The notes under the pieces were generated by a model. It was not told where the DNA came from, ran no database searches, and saw nothing but the letters and a program-made list of their open reading frames with translations. From assembly GCA_030533315.1 (NCBI GenBank), contig JAUNJL010000002.1, positions 1 to 44,363 on the forward strand: DNA of 44,363 nucleotides. Direction: 5' to 3'. Of the stretch, positions 25,237 through 35,776 are shown piece after piece; position 1 is the stretch's first letter, and each line of letters begins with the position of its first letter. A program made the position numbers and the translations under genes. Source of the stretch: Eubacteriales bacterium (GTDB lineage Bacteria > Bacillota_A > Clostridia > Lachnospirales > Lachnospiraceae).

Positions 25237-28200
25237 TTATTTCACCTTGACTGCCTTCGGCTTTGTATAGCTGCTGTAAATCTTTCCATTCTTTGTCTTC
25301 ACAAAGGTCCGAAGCTTCACGTAGTACTTCTTTCCGCTCTTAAGCTTCTTTAACACCGCCGAGGTCTTTCCTGCCTTGCCGACCACGGCCGCTCTCTTAT
25401 AGCCCTTCGTCTTCTTCATGGAAACATAGATTTCATAGCCGTTTGCCTTGGCGGATTTTTTGTATTTCACGGTGATCGTCTTCTTGCCGGCTTTCAGCGA
25501 CCGGATGGCCGTTCCTGCCGGAGCCAGCGCGCTCTCCAGATAAGCCTCCGGGCCTGTGACTGTGGCGCTTCCGGCCTTAAAGAAGGGAACCACCTTATAT
25601 TTGTACTTCAGTCCCCGCTTCAAGGACCTGCTCTTATCCGTGTAGGAAACCCTCTTGTTTCCACTCAAGGTTTTCAGCAGCGTATAAGACTTCTTCTTGC
25701 TGTCGTAGCGGTATACCTGATATCCAGAGGCCATGGAAACTGCCTTCCAGGAAATCTTGATGGATTTCGCACCGGCGGACGCAGTCTTAAGTCCCTGCGG
25801 CATTTCAAGACTGGGCGCCACGATGTGGAAGACCGTCCTCAAAGTACCTGTAAAGGCACCCATACCTGTGATGGTGACCTCAGCCTGGCCAATGTTCACA
25901 TTGTTGCCAAACGCCACAGAATAATCTGTCCCGGCACTGAGGATCCTTCCCCCGTAGCTCACGGTCACCGCCGGCTCTATGGCGCTTCCCGTAAAGAACT
26001 GGTTGGCGATGGGACTTACCACGGCCTGGCTCATGTCATAAAGCCCCACCGCACTGGTCACCTTAAATCCATAGGCCGTGCCGCTGGCGTTCGTCTTCAG
26101 GTTCAAAAGAGCCACGCTTCCCGGAATCGTTACGGTCTGCCCGCTCAGGCTGCTTCCGGTGTAGGACCCTATCAGTTTTTTATTGCCGTCATAAACGTAC
26201 AGATAATCCGCATTTTCCTCAAACATGGTCTGTCCGTCAAAGGTCAGCGTTATGGATATGGCCCCCGGCAGGTTGTAAGACCACCACTGGCTCATCCTGT
26301 CGGTATACGGATGGGGAGACTGAAGATCCTCCAGCGACGTGACGATCCTAGCGCTGTTCTCTTTTACTGTCACGGTACAAGCAGCCGTCACTCCGCTCTC
26401 CGCAGTCGCCACGATCTGAGTCACGCCTGGCATCACGCCATACACCACTCCATTTTCGTCCACAGCTGCGATCTCGGCATTGCCGCTTGCAAAGGTCACT
26501 CTGTCTGTAGAAGTACTGGGCTGCAAGGAATAGCCGATGGTCCTGCTCTCCCCCTGCCCAAGCTCCAGGGCGCTGGCGGTAAGGATCACGCCGGCAGCCG
26601 GCTGAGTGATCGTCACGTTGCAATACTGCACATAGCTGCCCGCTCTCGCCTCAACAAGGGTGGTTCCGGCGCTCAAGCCCTTCAAAACAGCCTTGGCGCT
26701 GTTTTCGCCCAGCGGCTCCAGGGAAAGGATATTGGGATTGTAAACCGTCCAATCGATCACCGGGCTGTCCGTGGTATCTGCAGGCTCCAGCAAAACGGAA
26801 AGCTCCGCGGTTTTCCCCACGCCAATGGTGGTTCTGCCCTCAGACAGGCGGATCCCTGTGAGAGGCTTCTTCACTTCCACCACACACTGGGCGGTAACAT
26901 CAGAATCCACGGCCCGGACCGTCACAACCGCCTGGCCCACGGCCTTGGCCGTCACCATTCCGGTCTCCTTATCCACCTCTATGATACCGGTATCCTGGGT
27001 CGTGTATTCCAGAGCCTCCGAGGCGTCTGCCGGTGTCAAAAGGGTTTCCACATAGTCCGTCGTTCCAATGCCGTTGAGCTCCAGAGTCGGGTAGATCACG
27101 CGGATCGCCGTAACAGGAATGTCCTCCACGGTAACCTCGCACTCCGCTTCAAACCCATTGCAGGTCACCTTGATCACGGCGCTGCCTTTCTTGTTACCGA
27201 TCACCACGCCGTCCTTGTCCACGGAGGCGATGGAGTCATCGCTGCTCTCATAAGTACACTTATCGCTGGCATCCGCCGGCGTCACCTCTGCGACCAGAGG
27301 CTTTTCCTCTCCCACAAGGAGCGTCACAGTCTCCTGGGCAAACGTCACTCCCGCTGCCTTTACTTCCTTCTTAAACAGCGCCGTTACCTGTACGCTGTTC
27401 TCAGGCATCACAAAGGTGGTCTCCTGGGCATCCTCATTTTCAAAGCTTCCTGATGCAGAGCCCTCTTCTCCCTCGGATACCCATTTGTCAAACACATATC
27501 CTTCCTCAGGCTCTGCCTTTACGGAAATCCAGGTGTCTGAATCGTACTGCTCTTTGTATTCTCCGGCTACCTGACCTCCCTCTCCTGCCCCTATGGCAAA
27601 GCCGCTGGTCACAACGTACCGGATTCCCTCGTTGGAGTTCCCCATCAGAACGTATGCGCTCTGGCTTTCCCTGATCGGGGATGAGGTGCTGATGTAAGCA
27701 TAAGCCACCTTACATTCTGCCATGGTCTTCCTTGGGAAGTATACGATCTTGCTGTCGTGAGCCTTCAGCTCGCCCCAGTTTTCCGTATGAAGCACACTTC
27801 CATCCTTGGCGTCCGCCAGGATCCGGAAGCCCACGTCCCTTGCGTCAATTCCGCTGTCATTGGTCACCAGAAGCTTCAAATACTCCTCATTGTTCATCAT
27901 AACGTCCTTCTGGCGTTCAACAAAGAGTACCGTATATCCGAAGGTCACCAGAGTGGTGTTGTTGAGTGTATCCCCGTCTTCATCACAGGAGACAAGCACC
28001 TCCAAATCCCAGAGACCTTCCATATCCTGGGGCACCACATACCCCTCATAGGAAATTTCTTCTTCCTCTCCCGGCTTCAATGTGATTTCATATTCCTTCT
28101 CGTAGGCCTCGTAACCATCCGCCGCCCTTACTGTTACAGAGCTGATAGCCTGATTCCCCAGGTTTTTCACCTTGAGGATCATGGGAAGCTTTTCTCCCAG

Positions 28201-31200
28201 CTCCACGTCACAGTCATCATATGTCACATCCAGGAGAGCCAGGTCCGTATACGCATCCACGGTCTTCTCCACCAGTTCTGAGGATAACAGGCTGCCATCC
28301 TCACCGTAGGCGGCAAGACAGTAGGATACCGTCAGTGTATCGTTCTCCACAAAGCCTGTCAGGCCCGTCACGTTCCCTTCGCCAAGAGATGCCATCCTGT
28401 GAGCATCCCCAAATCCATCTCCTTCCCAGATGCTTCCGTAAAGGATACGCTCATTTTCGCTGTCCTGCTGGGTGCCCACCCACAAAACGTAAGTCTTGGA
28501 AGGGGCGCTGACAACCACAAAATCCTGAGACAGGGTTTCCGGCGTCTCTCCGGGGGCAAATACATAGGCAGCCTCCTGATTCGCCGAGTTCCTGTAGGCA
28601 ATGTTTCCGTTCTGGTACCAGAAAAGATATTCCTGGTCTCCAAGCCGTCCCGTCGCCATGGAACCGTTGGTATCCTCCTCGCCTCCAAGGAATGCAGGCG
28701 TCTCGTCCCCAAAGGCCACGTAACCGGTTCTTCTGGTGTTCCGAACGATCTCCGCCCCGCTCCCCTCTGTCAGGGTATAGGCTGCGGCAGGCTTCCCGTC
28801 CAGAGTGGTCATGGCGATCTCAAAGATATACCGGTCCTCTCCCAAATTGACCTTCTGTACTTCGTCCTTATTTCCCTGATAATCTACATAGGTACAGCAG
28901 ACATAGCTGGGAAGCTCGGTCTCCAAAGCGCCGTTTTCCGTGTGATACCAGGCAAGAGCCGCCTTTCCGTCATAAATAGAAACGGCAGGAATGGTATCCA
29001 CCACGTCGTTGTCCGTGATCGAATAAACGTCGATGGGTATGTCTGTACTGTAATCCATAACGGCCATGCTGATCTCTGCCGCCCCTGCCATGTCCTCTAT
29101 GGTCACCGTATCATCCTTAAAGGACTCCTTGGTGTCCTGCCATACCACGATGATCTTCTTATTTGCTTCGTCCACTGCCACAGAGGGAGCAAAATCAGAG
29201 GTGTGATCATCATCGATCACAACGGGCTCGGTGTAGCCGCCGTCAACCTTTTTCTGATATACCAGCTCACTGGCATTGCAAAATTCTTCATTTTCGTTTT
29301 CCCGGATCCAGAATTTATAGGTCGTACCTCCTGCGTTCACATAAATCGGTGAAGAATCGGCAGTATTCAGGGACAGATCTCCTGATTCGCTGCCTCCGTC
29401 TGCCAGAAGAAAGTCCTGCTGATCCAGCTGCTCATAAATGTTTTCCTCTCCATAGTACACATCAGAGCTTGCGCGATTGCTGTCATAAAGCACCAGCTCC
29501 CCTTCCGCCAGCTGCAGGCTCTTCTCAAACTTCCACACCGCCGCCTTCAAAGCTGCGGAAGCGCCCAGCGTCGCCTTGGAATTATGAGACACGAAATCAT
29601 AGGTATAGGACAGGGTACCTCTGCCTTCCACTCCCAGGTTGGCGATCCCCTTCGTCCCCACTCCTCCTTCCAGGAACACGGATACGGAGGGTTCAATGGT
29701 GCCGCTGTACCAGGTGGGCAATATCCCGTCCAGGTTCAGCCCGTCCTGATTTTTGATATTTCCAGTCACCTCTGCGGTAATGGAGCCTTCCGCGCCTACG
29801 GTGATGTACAAAGGCACGATCCAGAAATAATTTGTCGTATGGCTGCCCTTGATCTTCCCGCAGACCTTCACCTGGAGATCCACCATGACGGCGCCCTCGT
29901 CCAGATATCCTTCTCCATAACCGGCCACGCTGACGGTGGTCTCCACACCGCCCATATGCAGCTTTGGCTGCACCTTGCCAAAATGGTAATCCCTTGTTTC
30001 CATCTTCAGGAGGGCGTCGTACACCTCCTTGATCTCCTTCTGTGTCCTGGGCATTTTTTCCAGGTTCAGACCCACGCTCACCTTCCCAGAATCGTCCACC
30101 TCGATCTCCAGATCCAGAAGCTCATTCATACCAAAGGTCAGGGAATTTCCAAGGAACAGAGCGGCCAGAGAGTTTTCTCCTACCGTACTGTTTCCAACCT
30201 CCATGAATTTCATCTTTGTGATGCCCTTGGCCGAGACGGTGGGAAGGCTTACCCTCAGACCAAAATTGGTCTCCTTGGAGGACTGGCCGTCAGGAGAAAC
30301 GCATCGAATGTACCGCAGGCTCTGTGACTTCAGCTTTTCAATCACAGTCCCCTTGGCTTTTTTCAGGGTCTTTAGGGTAAAAATACCTGTGTCATTCTTT
30401 TCCAATATGGATTCGTCCTGCATCAGGTAGTACACACAGTTTTCCGTGTCGGAAGTAACCTTGATCTGCACCTCTTCCGCATCGGGACTTTCCGCCACCT
30501 CATCCTGCGTATCCTCCAAATAGGATATCGTGTCCATCAAAAGCTCCGTGTCGCCCAGCATAACGGAGGTGATCTCCGGGGCGGTGTCGCTTTCGTTTTT
30601 CAGGGTCAGCACCAGGGACTCTCCTCCCTGAAGGACCACCTGGGAGGTCTTTTCTTTATACTGGTCCTTTTCTACGGTAACCAGGACCTGTTTCCCCACA
30701 TAGTCCCTGACATCCTCAAATAGGAAGGTTCCATCCTCTTCCGTCACGCCCGTAAGCTTATTGCCCTCCGGATCCTCCACCGTGACTGCTGCCCCTTCCA
30801 GATAAGCGTCCGAGGAGGCATCCTTGACTCTCACCTGAAGCTGGTCCTTTCCCACAGACTCGCTTTCCAGGACCTCTTCTCCGTCGGCGCCGGAGATGGC
30901 ATTTCCCACGCTGACTCCGTAATAGGTGGAAACCTCTGCAGCGCCGCCGCCTCCCACTACGATGGGATCATACACCACGGCCACCGCACTGTCGCCCAGG
31001 GTCTCCCCTTCCACACAGCTGTAATTCCAGCTTTCCTCGCTAATGCTGGGCCAGTTTGTAAAGTAAACGGTGTCCGGCCTTCTCTCGTTTCCTCTGTACA
31101 AATATCCCGTGGCAAGGGTGGTAGGATTGTCCAGATCATCATACACCTGATAGGACTGCGGAATCTCACTTCCCTGGTAGGTCCGCCTCTCGGTCAGGTT

Positions 31201-32094
31201 TCCTGTACCGGGTATCCGAAACTCTGCGTAATCATTGTCTGCGATCATGGTATCCAGCATGATCCGAATCCCAATGCTCTGCGCAGTGCTTCCCGTATTG
31301 ATCGCCCTGTAGGAGATCCGCACCGTATCCTCGTAGCTGCTGTTTCCGCTTCGGATCAGCTCCAGGGTCTGGATCACCTCCACATTCTTTTCCGGGATGT
31401 TCATGTTCGCCACCAGACTTCCGTCAGATACGGCAATATTGTCTGCATAGAAGAAATACTCATCCTCCCCGATCTTGATCAGCGTGTCCGAGCTCCACGG
31501 ATCCGGATGGCCAAAAAGAAGCTTTTGATCGTTGTCCGAGGTATAATTCGGATTTCCCTCAAGCGTTCCGATGGTAAAACGGCCGGTTTCCGAGCTTACC
31601 ACAACCTCCAAAAAGCCGTTCTGGATCGCATTTCCGCCAGAATACAGAAGATCCGTGGGGCATATCTCCTCATCGCCGGAGGCCTGGCTGCTTCTGCGCT
31701 GTGCCAGATACTCCTGATAGCAGCTTCCCAGCTCCTCCTTTGAAAGCTGCTGATACGAAAGCCCTTTCGCATGGACAAATTCCCGGAAGGTTTGTACAGG
31801 CGTCTCCCTGTCCTTCGTTTCCTCCTCTCCTGTCTCAGCGCTTCCATCCCCAAAGAGGACATCCGTGTCTGCCTCAAAGCTCTGATCCGAAAACAGGATC
31901 TCCTGGCCGGACGCCGCCCCTTCCTGGGGTGCCGGCGCTTCCTCCCAGGCCGGTACTTCCTCCACCGCATCCAGAGCCTGCACGTCCTCCACGTCCAAGA
32001 ACTCGTCTGCCGCAAACAGGACAGCCGGTTCCGACATCACCATGGCGAAAGCCAAGGCGCTGCACATCAATTTCCTTACAAGCTTTCCTTTCAT
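25237..32094 (-). CDS. Giant secreted multidomain protein (BIG2, CUB-like, Fn3-like)
   Basis: 2285 residues. Signal peptide 1-29 (KLMCSALAFAMVMSEPAVLF then AAD). By eye: a beta-rich N-terminal domain (about 145-400), a CarboxypepD_reg-like domain (about 419-500), a large region with propeller-like repeats (about 900-1280), two CARDB-like domains (about 1280-1486), a bacterial repeat ending VMPENSVQVTALFKK (about 1487-1578), four BIG2 domains (about 1579-1915), a CUB-like domain (about 1916-2022), a clostridial TDY-x-VAFGNN domain (about 2023-2092) and two Fn3-like domains (about 2093-2285, Lys-rich). There is no LPXTG, SLH or choline-binding repeat, so retention on the cell is unexplained; the basic C-terminus may bind wall polymers. 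AGGAGG lies 9 nt upstream. It follows the LURP-one-like gene by 13 bp. Confidence 0.88.
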   Translation of the reverse strand: MKGKLVRKLMCSALAFAMVMSEPAVLFAADEFLDVEDVQALDAVEEVPAWEEAPAPQEGAASGQEILFSDQSFEADTDVLFGDGSAETGEEETKDRETPVQTFREFVHAKGLSYQQLSKEELGSCYQEYLAQRRSSQASGDEEICPTDLLYSGGNAIQNGFLEVVVSSETGRFTIGTLEGNPNYTSDNDQKLLFGHPDPWSSDTLIKIGEDEYFFYADNIAVSDGSLVANMNIPEKNVEVIQTLELIRSGNSSYEDTVRISYRAINTGSTAQSIGIRIMLDTMIADNDYAEFRIPGTGNLTERRTYQGSEIPQSYQVYDDLDNPTTLATGYLYRGNERRPDTVYFTNWPSISEESWNYSCVEGETLGDSAVAVVYDPIVVGGGGAAEVSTYYGVSVGNAISGADGEEVLESESVGKDQLQVRVKDASSDAYLEGAAVTVEDPEGNKLTGVTEEDGTFLFEDVRDYVGKQVLVTVEKDQYKEKTSQVVLQGGESLVLTLKNESDTAPEITSVMLGDTELLMDTISYLEDTQDEVAESPDAEEVQIKVTSDTENCVYYLMQDESILEKNDTGIFTLKTLKKAKGTVIEKLKSQSLRYIRCVSPDGQSSKETNFGLRVSLPTVSAKGITKMKFMEVGNSTVGENSLAALFLGNSLTFGMNELLDLEIEVDDSGKVSVGLNLEKMPRTQKEIKEVYDALLKMETRDYHFGKVQPKLHMGGVETTVSVAGYGEGYLDEGAVMVDLQVKVCGKIKGSHTTNYFWIVPLYITVGAEGSITAEVTGNIKNQDGLNLDGILPTWYSGTIEPSVSVFLEGGVGTKGIANLGVEGRGTLSYTYDFVSHNSKATLGASAALKAAVWKFEKSLQLAEGELVLYDSNRASSDVYYGEENIYEQLDQQDFLLADGGSESGDLSLNTADSSPIYVNAGGTTYKFWIRENENEEFCNASELVYQKKVDGGYTEPVVIDDDHTSDFAPSVAVDEANKKIIVVWQDTKESFKDDTVTIEDMAGAAEISMAVMDYSTDIPIDVYSITDNDVVDTIPAVSIYDGKAALAWYHTENGALETELPSYVCCTYVDYQGNKDEVQKVNLGEDRYIFEIAMTTLDGKPAAAYTLTEGSGAEIVRNTRRTGYVAFGDETPAFLGGEEDTNGSMATGRLGDQEYLFWYQNGNIAYRNSANQEAAYVFAPGETPETLSQDFVVVSAPSKTYVLWVGTQQDSENERILYGSIWEGDGFGDAHRMASLGEGNVTGLTGFVENDTLTVSYCLAAYGEDGSLLSSELVEKTVDAYTDLALLDVTYDDCDVELGEKLPMILKVKNLGNQAISSVTVRAADGYEAYEKEYEITLKPGEEEEISYEGYVVPQDMEGLWDLEVLVSCDEDGDTLNNTTLVTFGYTVLFVERQKDVMMNNEEYLKLLVTNDSGIDARDVGFRILADAKDGSVLHTENWGELKAHDSKIVYFPRKTMAECKVAYAYISTSSPIRESQSAYVLMGNSNEGIRYVVTSGFAIGAGEGGQVAGEYKEQYDSDTWISVKAEPEEGYVFDKWVSEGEEGSASGSFENEDAQETTFVMPENSVQVTALFKKEVKAAGVTFAQETVTLLVGEEKPLVAEVTPADASDKCTYESSDDSIASVDKDGVVIGNKKGSAVIKVTCNGFEAECEVTVEDIPVTAIRVIYPTLELNGIGTTDYVETLLTPADASEALEYTTQDTGIIEVDKETGMVTAKAVGQAVVTVRAVDSDVTAQCVVEVKKPLTGIRLSEGRTTIGVGKTAELSVLLEPADTTDSPVIDWTVYNPNILSLEPLGENSAKAVLKGLSAGTTLVEARAGSYVQYCNVTITQPAAGVILTASALELGQGESRTIGYSLQPSTSTDRVTFASGNAEIAAVDENGVVYGVMPGVTQIVATAESGVTAACTVTVKENSARIVTSLEDLQSPHPYTDRMSQWWSYNLPGAISITLTFDGQTMFEENADYLYVYDGNKKLIGSYTGSSLSGQTVTIPGSVALLNLKTNASGTAYGFKVTSAVGLYDMSQAVVSPIANQFFTGSAIEPAVTVSYGGRILSAGTDYSVAFGNNVNIGQAEVTITGMGAFTGTLRTVFHIVAPSLEMPQGLKTASAGAKSIKISWKAVSMASGYQVYRYDSKKKSYTLLKTLSGNKRVSYTDKSRSLKRGLKYKYKVVPFFKAGSATVTGPEAYLESALAPAGTAIRSLKAGKKTITVKYKKSAKANGYEIYVSMKKTKGYKRAAVVGKAGKTSAVLKKLKSGKKYYVKLRTFVKTKNGKIYSSYTKPKAVKVK

Positions 32095-32107
32095 ACTGTC
32101 ATTCCTC

Positions 32108-32566
32108 CTAATTCTTCATCCTGGTACACATGACATATCCCAGCAAGGCCGAAATACAAAGGACAGGCTCCCTGTGCTGCACCCACATATGGTAAGCGGG
32201 CTCCTGCCCTGGGCGTACCAGACTGATCCACGCCGCTTCCTTTCCGCTCTCCATGAGGACAAATGGGTGCTCCGAGCCGATCTCCCCCTCCAGGGGAGCT
32301 TCCGCAAGCTGATAGCCGCCCCGCAGTCCCATTCTGGCCGTCAGCCCGAACTCCTTTCCGTCATGAAGACGGATCCTGCATCCCGGGAGCATCAGCTTCT
32401 GCTTGTATCTGATCTCTCCCAGTATCTGGCCGCCTGGATCCTTCACAAGCTGCCACACCTCCCTGAGACCACCTTTTTTCTTCACAGAGCAATACTCTCT
32501 TCCGTCTTCCTCCTTTACGTGAAAAACAACGCCTTTTTCTTTTCCTCTGAACACCTGCAGATTCAT
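32108..32566 (-). CDS. Small LURP-one/tubby-like protein
   Basis: 152 residues. The repeated pattern 'deeGrey.sVkkk....evwqlvKDpgGqilgeIryK' and the C-terminal strand plus helix (AAWISLVRPGQEPAYHMWVQ, then PVLCISALLGYVM) resemble LURP-one-related/tubby C-terminal-like proteins (YxjI type), which form a barrel around a hydrophobic helix. The match is by eye only. The ATG at 32566 has AGGAGG 5 nt upstream; the longer open frame overlaps the ABC gene and is ignored. First gene of a probable two-gene operon with the giant secreted protein. Role unknown; possibly membrane-phospholipid linked. Confidence 0.6.
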   Translation of the reverse strand: MNLQVFRGKEKGVVFHVKEEDGREYCSVKKKGGLREVWQLVKDPGGQILGEIRYKQKLMLPGCRIRLHDGKEFGLTARMGLRGGYQLAEAPLEGEIGSEHPFVLMESGKEAAWISLVRPGQEPAYHMWVQHREPVLCISALLGYVMCTRMKN

Positions 32567-32630
32567 CCGCCACCTCCTTTCGGTCCTTAGACAGAAGCTG
32601 TAAATCCATCCGATAACTATGAACAGGGTT

Positions 32631-32659
32631 ATTATACCACTCCGTTTTTTTCCAGTCCA
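32631..32659 (-). promoter_or_regulatory. Promoter of the LURP-one-like / giant protein operon
   Basis: The minus strand has TGGACT (32659-32654), a 17-nt spacer and TATAAT (32636-32631), about 65 nt before the start codon. Confidence 0.65.
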
Positions 32660-32697
32660 TCCGCAAATCACCATTGATGGGGCAAATTTTTTGGCCT

Positions 32698-35600
32698 CTA
32701 TTCTGTCCGAAGGGCCACCACCGGATCCTTCTTGGCCGCACTCCTGGAGGGGATGATCCCGGCGATCAGAGTCAGGGTCATGCTGATGGCCACCAGGACG
32801 ACTGCCGCCGGAAGAGGCAGAAGGGCGCTGAGGGCCTGGATCCCCGTCAGGTGGTGGAGCACCAGGTTGATGGGAATGCACAAAAGCCAGGTCACCAGCA
32901 CCCCAAAAAGGCCGGAGCTAAAGCCGATGATCAAAGTCTCGGCGTTAAACATGCTGGATACGTTCCTCTTGGACGCACCGATGGCCCGGAGGATCCCGAT
33001 CTCCTTGGTTCTCTCCTGCACCGAAATCAGGGTGATCACGCCGATCATGATGGACGACACGATGAGGGAGACCGCCACGAAGGCCATGAGCACGTAGGTG
33101 ATGGCGTTGATGATGGTGGTGACGGAGCTCATCATCAGTCCCACGTAATCCGTGTACTGGATCTGGGACAGCTCGTCCCTCCCCTCATTGTACACGGCGA
33201 TCGCCTCCTGGATCACGTCCTTGTCCGCAAAGGCGGAGGCGTAAAGGTTGATGGAGGAAGGATCCTCCAGATCCACGTACCCCAGCTTCCTCAGATTTTC
33301 CTCGTAGGAGGAATCCGAAAATTCCAGCACCTGGTCATAGTACCCGGCACACTGCTGGCTGGTATAACCCTCCATGGCCGCGTCCAAAGCTGCCGCCAGC
33401 TCCTCCGGGGCCATGCCCTTCAGCTGCTCAGACACCTTTTTTGCGTACTGGGCCTGAAATTGTCCCTCCGCCAGCTGGCGGAAGATATCTGACAGCTCCT
33501 CCTGCTCCATTTCCTCCACATAGCGCCGGATCTCCTCTTCTCCCATGGAGGTCTGCTCCTGGATGCCCTGAGCTATGGTCTTTTCCATCTCCTCCCGGGT
33601 CATGCCCCCCATGGACTGGCCAAGAGCCTGATCCACCTCCTCCTGGGAGGGGATGCTCATGATCTTGATATACGCCTCCCCCTTCCGGCCGGCGTCCAGC
33701 CCGTTCATATAAGCTCGGAACTCCTCCGCCTTTTCCTTCTGGGAAAGCTGTCCCTTGCTCTCCTGGAAGGGAAGACCGGTAAAAATGTCTGTCTCTGGAT
33801 CTGCCAGCTGGCTGGCAATGGCCTGGGAATCCCCGGATTTTTCCACCATACGGCGGGTCAGGGCGCTGGTGTAGCCGATGGAGCCCGTCAGCATGGTGGA
33901 AAGGGCATCCTCCTTGGGGCGGATGATGCCCGACACCCTCAGCCGGGTTCCGTTGTCATAGAGGTATTTCAGCCCCGCCTCCGTGTCCCGCAGGTCCCCA
34001 TACAGGCCCGTGGTCTCATCTCTCACATAGCAGTCGGCGCTTAAAACGGTGCGAAACTCCATGCCGCACACCTCTTCGTAGCTCCATTTGTGCTCCTTCA
34101 CCTCCAACGTCTTTCCATTGACCGCCGCATCGGCGATCTCGTCCATTTCCTCCTGGGATTTCAGCCCCAGGGCGTAAAGGGTCATGTCGTCCAGCTCCTG
34201 GTTTTCGTCCAACACCAACACGATCTCGTCGTACTCATCCGGCCAGGAGCCATACACCAGGTCGTACTGCTTTTCCAAAAGGGGGCTCACCAGCCTCCCA
34301 TCGTCCCCGGAAAGCATCTCCTGCCACATGGAAAAACCGCCTCCGGGCCCCATCATGGCCATCATGCCTCCCTGGCCGGAGGCCGCCTCCCGGGAAAGAC
34401 CCATTTCCTTCATATCGCTCCCCATGCATTTTGCCATCACGCTCCAGACCATTTCCTGAAGGTCTGAATGGATGATGGTTCCGTCCACGCTTTTTGTATA
34501 GATGGGAAGCTCCATGTCGTAGGTGTAGGAGACGCCGCTGACCGCCTGAGCCAGGCTGCTCTCCTCATCCTCCCGCTCCTTTTCCAGGTATTCCTTGAAG
34601 GATCTCAGGTCATTCTCCTGTGTCTCCATATTGTTTACCGTATTTACCATGTTGTACATGGCCGGTTTTTGGTACACCGCATCCTTCTCATGATCCCCCG
34701 AGCCCTCCGCAGCGGTGATAAAGCTCTCCATAAGGGCCGTCAAGTCCGTATGATGGGACTCTAACATCAATGGATAGGAGGTCAGGGTGTTTTCCTGCAC
34801 CATGTCAATGTAGGCCGTGGTTCCCTGCGAGACCGCATAGATCAGGGCGATGCCGATGATCCCGATGCTCCCCGCCACAGAGGTGAGAAGGGTACGCCCC
34901 TTTTTTGCCATCAGGTTTTTCAGGGACAGGCCAAAGGAGGTGGCAAAGGACATGGAGGGCTTCTTCGCCCTGGACAGGCTCTCCTTCTCCCTCCTCCTCT
35001 CTGTCTCCGCCTGCCATTCCTCCTGGCTGACCGGGCGGGAATCTCCTGTGACCTGCCCATCCTTCATCCGCACGATCCTGGTGGAATACCGGTCCGCCAG
35101 CTCCGGATTGTGGGTCACCATGACCACCAGCCGGTCCTGGGAGATCTCCTTCAGGATATCCATCACCTGAAGGCTGGTCTCACTGTCCAGAGCCCCCGTG
35201 GGCTCATCTGCCAGGATGATGTCCGGATCGTTGACAATGGCCCTGGCGATGGCCACCCTCTGCATCTGGCCGCCGGACATTTCCCCCGGCTTCTTCTTCA
35301 TCTGGCTTCCCAGCCCTACCTGCTCCAACGCCCTTCTGGCCCTCTGGCGCCGCTCCGCCCTGGAGACGCCGGAGAGGGTCAGGGCCAGCTCCACGTTCTG
35401 CAGCACGGACTGGTGAGGGATCAGATGGTAGCTCTGAAAGATGAAGCCCACGGAATGATTGCGGTAGGTATCCCAGTCCCGGTCCTTAAAGTTTTTTGTG
35501 GAGATCCCGCCGATCACCAGATCCCCGCTTGTGTACTGATCCAGGCCTCCCAAGATGTTCAGCATGGTGGTCTTGCCGCAGCCGGACTGCCCCAAAATGG

Positions 35601-35703
35601 AGACAAACTCCGAGCTGCGGAACCGAAGGCTGATTCCCTTCAAGGCGTGGACCGTTCCCTGGCCCGCCGGGTAATCCTTGACGATGTTTTTTAATTCCAG
35701 CAT
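32698..35703 (-). CDS. MacB/FtsX-type ABC transporter, fused ATPase-permease with large ectodomain
   Basis: 1001 residues. ATPase at 1-225: Walker A GQSGCGKT (38-45), Q90, signature SGGQ (143-146), Walker B IILADEPTGALD (162-173), H198. Then TM1 (272-292), a long extracellular segment (about 293-860) rich in Glu/Gln helices, and three C-terminal TMs (about 866-895, 925-945, 963-985) with the FtsX-like loop ERTKEIGILRAIGASKRNVS. MacB-type transporters are mechanotransmitters that move peptides, lipoproteins or antibiotics across the envelope without crossing the bilayer. The ectodomain is much larger than in MacB (about 570 residues here). No adaptor or two-component system is adjacent, so the substrate is unknown. 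Confidence 0.9.
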   Translation of the reverse strand: MLELKNIVKDYPAGQGTVHALKGISLRFRSSEFVSILGQSGCGKTTMLNILGGLDQYTSGDLVIGGISTKNFKDRDWDTYRNHSVGFIFQSYHLIPHQSVLQNVELALTLSGVSRAERRQRARRALEQVGLGSQMKKKPGEMSGGQMQRVAIARAIVNDPDIILADEPTGALDSETSLQVMDILKEISQDRLVVMVTHNPELADRYSTRIVRMKDGQVTGDSRPVSQEEWQAETERRREKESLSRAKKPSMSFATSFGLSLKNLMAKKGRTLLTSVAGSIGIIGIALIYAVSQGTTAYIDMVQENTLTSYPLMLESHHTDLTALMESFITAAEGSGDHEKDAVYQKPAMYNMVNTVNNMETQENDLRSFKEYLEKEREDEESSLAQAVSGVSYTYDMELPIYTKSVDGTIIHSDLQEMVWSVMAKCMGSDMKEMGLSREAASGQGGMMAMMGPGGGFSMWQEMLSGDDGRLVSPLLEKQYDLVYGSWPDEYDEIVLVLDENQELDDMTLYALGLKSQEEMDEIADAAVNGKTLEVKEHKWSYEEVCGMEFRTVLSADCYVRDETTGLYGDLRDTEAGLKYLYDNGTRLRVSGIIRPKEDALSTMLTGSIGYTSALTRRMVEKSGDSQAIASQLADPETDIFTGLPFQESKGQLSQKEKAEEFRAYMNGLDAGRKGEAYIKIMSIPSQEEVDQALGQSMGGMTREEMEKTIAQGIQEQTSMGEEEIRRYVEEMEQEELSDIFRQLAEGQFQAQYAKKVSEQLKGMAPEELAAALDAAMEGYTSQQCAGYYDQVLEFSDSSYEENLRKLGYVDLEDPSSINLYASAFADKDVIQEAIAVYNEGRDELSQIQYTDYVGLMMSSVTTIINAITYVLMAFVAVSLIVSSIMIGVITLISVQERTKEIGILRAIGASKRNVSSMFNAETLIIGFSSGLFGVLVTWLLCIPINLVLHHLTGIQALSALLPLPAAVVLVAISMTLTLIAGIIPSRSAAKKDPVVALRTE

Positions 35704-35776
35704 TTTTTTACCTGCTTTCTGTTCTGCACATTTTCTTGGCTGTCCGTCTTTTTGGACGGTTCTGCCCGCTTCCGCC

